From: Siphlonurus alternatus
Taxonomy: Eukaryota; Arthropoda; Insecta; Ephemeroptera; Siphlonuridae
Direction: 5' to 3'
Assembly: GCA_949825025.1 (NCBI GenBank)
Contig: OX463785.1
Location: 12,029,971 to 12,093,970, forward strand
DNA: 64,000 bases
The notes under the pieces were generated by a model. The model saw only the letters and a list, made by a program, of their open reading frames with translations, made no database searches and was not told where the DNA came from. Positions 56,162-64,000 of the stretch are shown here, piece by piece. The position numbers and the translations under genes were made by a program. Each line of letters opens with the position of its first letter. The stretch's first letter is position 1.

Positions 56162-56590
56162 TTTCTGTTTGACAATATTTAAAAAAAAAATCATCTAAGA
56201 ATCTAATACAAGCAGGTATGCTATTATTGTTATTAAAAATGTAAAAATATTTCAATTTTATAGTACGTGAAGTATAACATGATGTAAAATTTAAGTTTTT
56301 ACATTTTTTTAAAAGAAAATTAATATACACAAAACAAATTTAACTTTTGTTTAATAATATAAAAAATAACGAAGTCTATTCATTATACTGTCAATGCTGT
56401 AAAAATTAGATTACAATATGTATATTTTAATGGAATTTTGTTTCTTAATTATTTTTTTTAAGTTTTTTATTATTTTTTTTTTCTAATATATTTTAAATAT
56501 ATTTAATAACAAGTCATGTTCAGGATAAATTCTGAGCATATATTACACGTAAAACTCAGAATAGCACATTTACCCTTGCCTTGTTTGTGG

Positions 56591-56852
56591 ATATAATATA
56601 ATATAATATAATATAATATAATATAATATAATATAATATAATATAATATAATATAATATAATATAATATAATATAATATAATATAATATAATATAATATA
56701 ATATAATATAATATAATATAATATAATATAATATAAAATAATATAATATAATATAATATAATATAATATAATATAATATAATATAATATAATATAATATA
56801 ATATAATATAATATAATATAATATAATATAATATAATATAATATAATATATA
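56591..56852. repeat. (AATAT)n pentanucleotide array
   Basis: About 52 tandem copies of ATATA/AATAT over 260 bp, with a single clear interruption near 56735. The reading frame of repeated YYIIL it produces is an artefact. Confidence 0.97.
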
Positions 56853-57629
56853 AACAATGGCTAAAAAAAATGGCTTGACTGGTTGACCTCTATGTCAAAT
56901 TGGAAATTTGCATGTCATCTCTTTTAGAATCCAACAAATCCCTAACCTGAAGGTGACGAAGGTGTATTATTTATATTATTCAAATTAAAATACTATTTTT
57001 TCAGTACATTATTGTAATTGAAAATAAATGCTGTGCTTAAAATTGACGCTGAACATAATTAATTCATATTACAAAGTTTTCAATCATTAATTTCAATTTT
57101 ATTTGTATCATATTTTACAGTTAGCAGCAGATTTTATTGTAAATTTATAATACAAATAATAATGGCTTATTAAAAATATAGAATAAACGTAGGTACCATG
57201 GTTTTGTGACCAACACCTACATTGACATTTAAAATTATGTCAAGTGACCTTTGGGACCAATTTGCAAAGTAAATTTCATTAGCAATTTTTAAAGATTTTT
57301 AACACAGAAATGCATGCATATTTATATTGTTTAATTAAAATTATATTCTATTAATATGTGCATATTACCCTGTTTTTTTTATTATTTTTCATAATTTTTA
57401 CAAATATTGTCCAGCAGAGATTAATATGAATAATCTCATTAGCTGGTGCAAAATTTAAATCTCTTTAAATCTCTATGATATTTTCATATTATTTTTGTTT
57501 GTAGAATTACTTTGAGTAATAAAAAAAAAATGAAATACTGATTATTAAAGGGGTAAAAATAAGGACAAAAATATCTTATATGATTATAGATACATCTATT
57601 AATTTTCCACTATTTTTTCATTTATTTAT

Positions 57630-57935
57630 TTGTGCACCTCCGTATTCTTTTCCCGTCAAGACAGTCTTATCGAAAGGTGCTAAAATTTGCACTGCGGCCA
57701 TGGCCATCTTAATTTATCCATCCCGTCATTAACCATGTAGACAAGGGGGAACCATGGAAACCCCAAGTCAGGATGGTCGGTGTCAGAGCACGGACTTAAC
57801 CGAATACATGAGGCAGTGGCTCGTCTCTAACCAGACAGCGAATGTTCAGACTTCTTGATGTTTTTATCTATGTTTTTAGCTCCCAGTAGGATTCGAACGC
57901 ATGCCTTTCTGACTCACCACTGCGCCAAATAAACA
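57630..57935 (-). mobile_element. tRNA-derived SINE with the shared SINE tail domain
   Basis: On the minus strand the head reads TTTGGCGCAGTGGTGAGT (box A) and GTTCGAATCC (box B, 57898-57889). The body ends in the domain GGGTTTCCATGGTTCCCCC ... GACGGGATGGATAAATTAAG ... GGCCATGGCCGC, which parallels the tail of the 5S-headed SINEs here. About 300 bp. Confidence 0.8.
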
Positions 57936-57949
57936 TGCTCTGTAAAAGG

Positions 57950-60390
<2,441 letters not shown>

Positions 60391-60687
60391 CAAAGTCTTC
60401 TACTTGCAATAGTTACAACAAACCATTGTTTTATAATGTTTGTCGCATGAAGCAACATGGGACGATGTATTGCCTGATTTCACCACCAGAGCACAGAACG
60501 TAATGGCATTGTTGGCGCTAGTAGAAACATTTATTTTTTATATTATTCATTTTCTGTAAGTTAACATGTAAATCAACAACTGTTCTATGTTTTTCACTCA
60601 AAAGACAGACATTACCAACAACACTTTTTGTTTTTAAACTTGTTTATAAATAAATTAATTATTGTTTTATAGAGAAGAAGACTTTAA
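60391..60687. mobile_element. non-autonomous hAT element family D, copy 2
   Basis: CAAAGTCTTCTAC at the left and AGAAGACTTT at the right, with internal matches to copy 1 (ACAACAAACCATTG, CACCAGAGCACAGAACGTAA, TGGCATTGTTGGCGCTAG, AAGTTAACATGTAAATCAAC). The last TIR base and the 8-bp target duplication are not intact, so this is an older copy. Confidence 0.82.
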
Positions 60688-60690
60688 AGT

Positions 60691-60801
60691 TACTACGTTT
60701 ACATGACGGTGTTTAATACGCATCCATTGACGACGCCTCATAAGAATAACATTATCTGTCGTCAACGGATACGTATTAAACACCATCATGTAAACGTAGT
60801 G
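60691..60801. mobile_element. palindromic MITE family B, copy 2
   Basis: TACTACGTTTACATGACGGT to ACCATCATGTAAACGTAGTG, 111 bp. It sits only a few bases from the end of the family D element at 60391-60687. Confidence 0.87.
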
Positions 60802-60844
60802 AAATTTGTTTTATATAAGAGAACTTGTCAATTTTTTAAGATTT

Positions 60845-60957
60845 TTGATTAGAGGAAAGAAAACCTCGGAAATGGTCAAAATATGAGGATAAAAAGATGA
60901 GGAGAGCTATTAAAAGTAAAGAAAATATAAAAATGATTTCAACTTGGGCACACTTAG
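60845..60957 (+). repeat. dispersed repeat family G, right-end fragment
   Basis: AGAGGAAAGAAAACCTCGGA, AAAAGATGAGGAGAG and ATTTCAACTTGGG match the right half of the other copies. Confidence 0.5.
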
Positions 60958-62173
60958 AAAGCAACTGAGATCAATCCTTAATTCAATGGAAAAATAAAAT
61001 AAGTTCTGTGGAAGCTAAATTATCTCTAGCAGATAAACAATTTTTAAATACGAAGAAAACAAAAAGTAGTCAAATAAACAAGACTTTGCTGCTAATTGAA
61101 AGTGTAAACCGTTTCATTAAAAGAAAAGTAAGAAATTTCTACCCACTATTTAAAACTAGGACCAATGTTTGCACTCCGTTCGACATTTTTTTACAATACG
61201 AAATAGGTAAACAATAATTTTTGAGCAAAATATATTAATTTTTTAACCAATAACTATAACTGTTGATAATTAATAAATAATGATATAGCTTAGCGCAGTA
61301 CTGTTTAAAAAATAATAATTGTTTATTGTCAGTATGAAAAAAAAGTACAACCTTATGAGTGACGTGAAAAAGGATATTCCAATCACAATGAGGCCATTGC
61401 CGCTCGTATTACTGCGAGTTTGTTTTAGCAATATTACTGTTTTTAATATAAAACAATATATTAGTCCACAAATAATGCTGAGCTTGATTGTATTTTTATT
61501 GTAATTTTTAATGGAATTCGATTTTAAACTTTTAAATTTGTATTTCTTGCTCTGTAAGTAATTTGATACTGGAAAGTTTGTGTAAAAGATTATAAAAATT
61601 AAATTTCTTCGAATATATTAGCTACACCAATAACAAGCTTGATAATATTTAGGATGGTATAATTTTATTTTCTTATTATTTTATAACATTTTGTATTACA
61701 AATACAAATGGAAAGCTAGTTTGTATTTTTAATGGTAATTCTTATTTAAAGACGTTTGTACGTGTTTGTTTTTATGTATTATTATTTTATAGAAACATCC
61801 AAGTTTGTTTAAAAGATTATAGGATTATATTAAGAAATATATAGCTAGAGTTTTCTGGGAAAAAAAAAATTGGAAGATTTTCCAGTATTTTACTGTATTT
61901 TTTAAACGTTTTACTGGTTCAAAGTCACCACAATACTGCTAATTAGCAATATATTATAGTTTGTATTTGCATTGATGAATGAGATTCCCTCTACAAAACT
62001 ATTTTTTTGTCAATCGAAATTAATATTTTTTATTGAGTTAAATAAAATTGCAAAAACAAAAATAATAACATCGCAATCTGGCAATTTGGCACTCCAAATG
62101 TGCATTAGTGGGGGAAAACGAGGGAACACTGGGATTTTCCGATAACCAGGGGACAATCAAATGAAGACTAAAA
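60958..62173. other. AT-rich flank, no gene recognised
   Basis: Short open frames here (for example 61008-61217) have no recognisable domain, splice context or composition shift. Nothing supported. Confidence 0.45.
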
Positions 62174-62180
62174 AATTATA

Positions 62181-62231
<51 letters not shown>
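62174..62231. repeat. (AT)n microsatellite
   Basis: About 55 bp of alternating TA with one break. Confidence 0.95.
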
Positions 62232-62236
<5 letters not shown>

Positions 62237-62359
62237 AATGTATATTTATGTTTACAATGAATTATTAGAATGGCTGATTGTAAAGTAATAACATTGCTCA
62301 TCAGAAATTATAAGTGAAATAATAAATAAAAAAATATACAAAAGAGAAATTACAATAAT

Positions 62360-62693
62360 AATGGACAACATACATGAAATTTTTTTATTGCAGAAATGAA
62401 TAGAGGGTACCAAATTATGCTACTTTGAATTTTTTTCAGACTTTTTTGAAACCCAGAACTATTTTTAAATAATTATTGAAAGTGCGGCCACGCCCCCTGG
62501 AGGCGTCAATAGGCGTCCAGTCTCTATCCTTTTTATTGAGGATTCAGGGGTGCCAACTGAAATCACAGGACTTTCAATAATTATTTAAAAATAGTTCCGG
62601 GTCTCAAAAAAATCTGAAAAAAATTCAGAGTAGCATAATTTGGTGCCCTCTATTCATTTCTGCAATAAAAAATTTTCATGTATGTTGTCCATT
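62360..62693. mobile_element. foldback MITE family A', copy 2
   Basis: 334-bp palindrome from AATGGACAACATACATGAAA to TTCATGTATGTTGTCCATT, with centre GTGCGGCCACGCCCCCTGGA opposite AGGGGTGCC. The flank reads TAATGG..CCATTA. Better preserved than the copy at 42128. Confidence 0.9.
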
Positions 62694-63524
62694 ATCATGT
62701 TTTTCTTTTGTTACAACATACTTTCAGTTTATTACTTAACAAATTAATTTTAATTTAAAATATTTTTAAAAAATTAGTGTTATAATTACAATTTAAAACT
62801 AAATAAAATATTAAAAAAATTAATTTGTTATGTGTTGTGCTTGTAAACATTATAATAATTACCAGATTTTTTTTGTAAAAAACAAGTACTCAATGTATAA
62901 TAAGGCACTTATTCAGATCATTTTACAAGAGTTAGTATTTTAAGGGAGCATACTAGATTTAGTTCCATAATCACCTCCTTGAGTATAAAACAATGTAAAT
63001 ATGATTGAATTATATTAAAATATTTAGTTAATGATTTACAAAGCTTAATTTTCACGTGATTTCTCCAAAGCTTTACAACGTACACATTAAATTAATGCCA
63101 GGTAATAGGCTGGGTATTAAAATTAGCTTCCCTTCTTCATAAGACCATAAAATATTATATATATATATTTATATTTATCTGTATTTCATCTAAACAAATA
63201 TTTTATGATGTAGCTTATATTCCACGGGTATATCAAAAATCTGATAATTGCGTAGCATAATTACATTTAATATAATACAATTATTTATTAGTAATTGAAA
63301 TATATGATTTGCACCAAATATTGAAAGGTACCCACCGTCCTATATATTTAAATGTATGTAAAATGGCTGTTTTAATGTTAAAGCTTGGTTTTTAGATAAA
63401 ATATTCTTGATTAAAAATCAACGGACCCATAACCGGGCAGGAGGCAGGATTAATTATTTTCTACTGAGAAATTTTCAAAATATCATAGCTTCCTGTTGTA
63501 AATCTTACTTTTCTGAAGTCTCTA
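62694..63524. other. AT-rich flank, nothing recognised
   Basis: No repeats shared with the rest of the window, no reading frame and no RNA gene seen. Confidence 0.4.
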
Positions 63525-63725
63525 CAGTAAAATTAATATCACATTCCATCCGGAAGTAGCCGGAAGTGTAACGTTTGCAGTTATTCTATTTTTAATTCAG
63601 TTTTGAAATTTTGCAGGGAGGTTTGAAGAACAGTTACTGACCCATATGTGAAATTATAACTCTGAAATACAAATAGCAAGACCAGAAACTTCGCACTTCC
63701 GGTGGGAATATCGTATTAATTTGAG
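63525..63725. mobile_element. MITE family E, copy 3
   Basis: CAGTAAAATTAATATCACAT, CCGGAAGTAGCCGGAAGTG and CGCACTTCCGGTGGGAATAT mark the two ends; the inner sequence (AGACCAGAAACTTC, TTCAGTTTTGAAATTTTGCAG) matches copy 1. The right end is degraded. Confidence 0.78.
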
Positions 63726-64000
63726 TATATTCAGGTACTTTGTGACATAATCATATATATATGATAGCAGGTAATCTATATACATGATGTCATTACACAT
63801 TATTAGTGTTCGGAGTATAATTTTGTATGAAGTTAATGGGCAAGTTCAAAGAGAGACTTAACTCGCTATTATAACAATGTAGTGTCGGGGTTAATCACAA
63901 ATTAATAATATCCATCATACTACATCATGTTATAGCAAGGACATCCATCAAACTTAGTAGAGTGGGAAACGTTGTCATGTGTCGTAATACATTGGGTCAA

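Noticed and set aside
56570..56857. 95-codon YYIIL repeat frame
   Set aside because: Translation of the AATAT array.

Overview
The window is AT-rich (roughly three quarters A+T by eye) eukaryotic nuclear DNA, almost certainly from an insect or close arthropod relative. The evidence is two spliced genes for CCHamide neuropeptides, an arthropod hormone family, together with 5S-rRNA-headed and tRNA-headed SINEs, many short palindromic DNA transposons and long microsatellites. The order cannot be fixed from the sequence; the large introns and heavy repeat load suggest a medium to large genome. There is no bacterial, viral or organellar gene, no CRISPR array, and no intact tRNA or rRNA gene.

Layout. 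(1) Positions 1-3001 hold the 3' part of a plus-strand CCHamide-1 precursor gene (CCHa1). Its penultimate exon (2301-2566) opens with the last residues of the mature peptide, -H-GKR, and a 27-nt terminal exon (2975-3001) closes it. The exon with the signal peptide and the start of the hormone lies off the left edge. (2) 3002-7650 is the spacer between two convergent genes and carries one foldback element. (3) 7651-49549 on the minus strand is a complete CCHamide-2 precursor gene (CCHa2) in three coding exons. Exon 1 (49447-49549) encodes the signal peptide. After a 40.6-kb intron, exon 2 (8579-8820) encodes the hormone GCSAFGHSCFGGH-amide, and after 886 bp exon 3 (7651-7692) finishes the 128-residue precursor. 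(4) From about 49618 to 64000 is upstream flank with repeats and no recognisable gene.

The giant CCHa2 intron and both flanks are packed with repeats. There are six copies of a foldback family with a hairpin centre, about seven other palindromic or TIR-bearing MITE families, two elements with perfect 8-bp hAT-type target duplications (one 1.53 kb long), three 5S-rRNA-derived SINEs, a tRNA-derived SINE sharing the same body, and long GA, TTTA, TGAA and AATAT arrays. A few GC-richer, CRE- or homeodomain-motif-bearing islands remain unexplained and are possible regulatory DNA.

Function. The two genes encode related amidated, disulfide-bonded brain-gut peptides that act through CCHamide receptors. 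Their tail-to-tail neighbourhood, matching intron phases and similar C-termini (both end in Met-Asp-stop) suggest an ancient local duplication whose linkage has been kept here.
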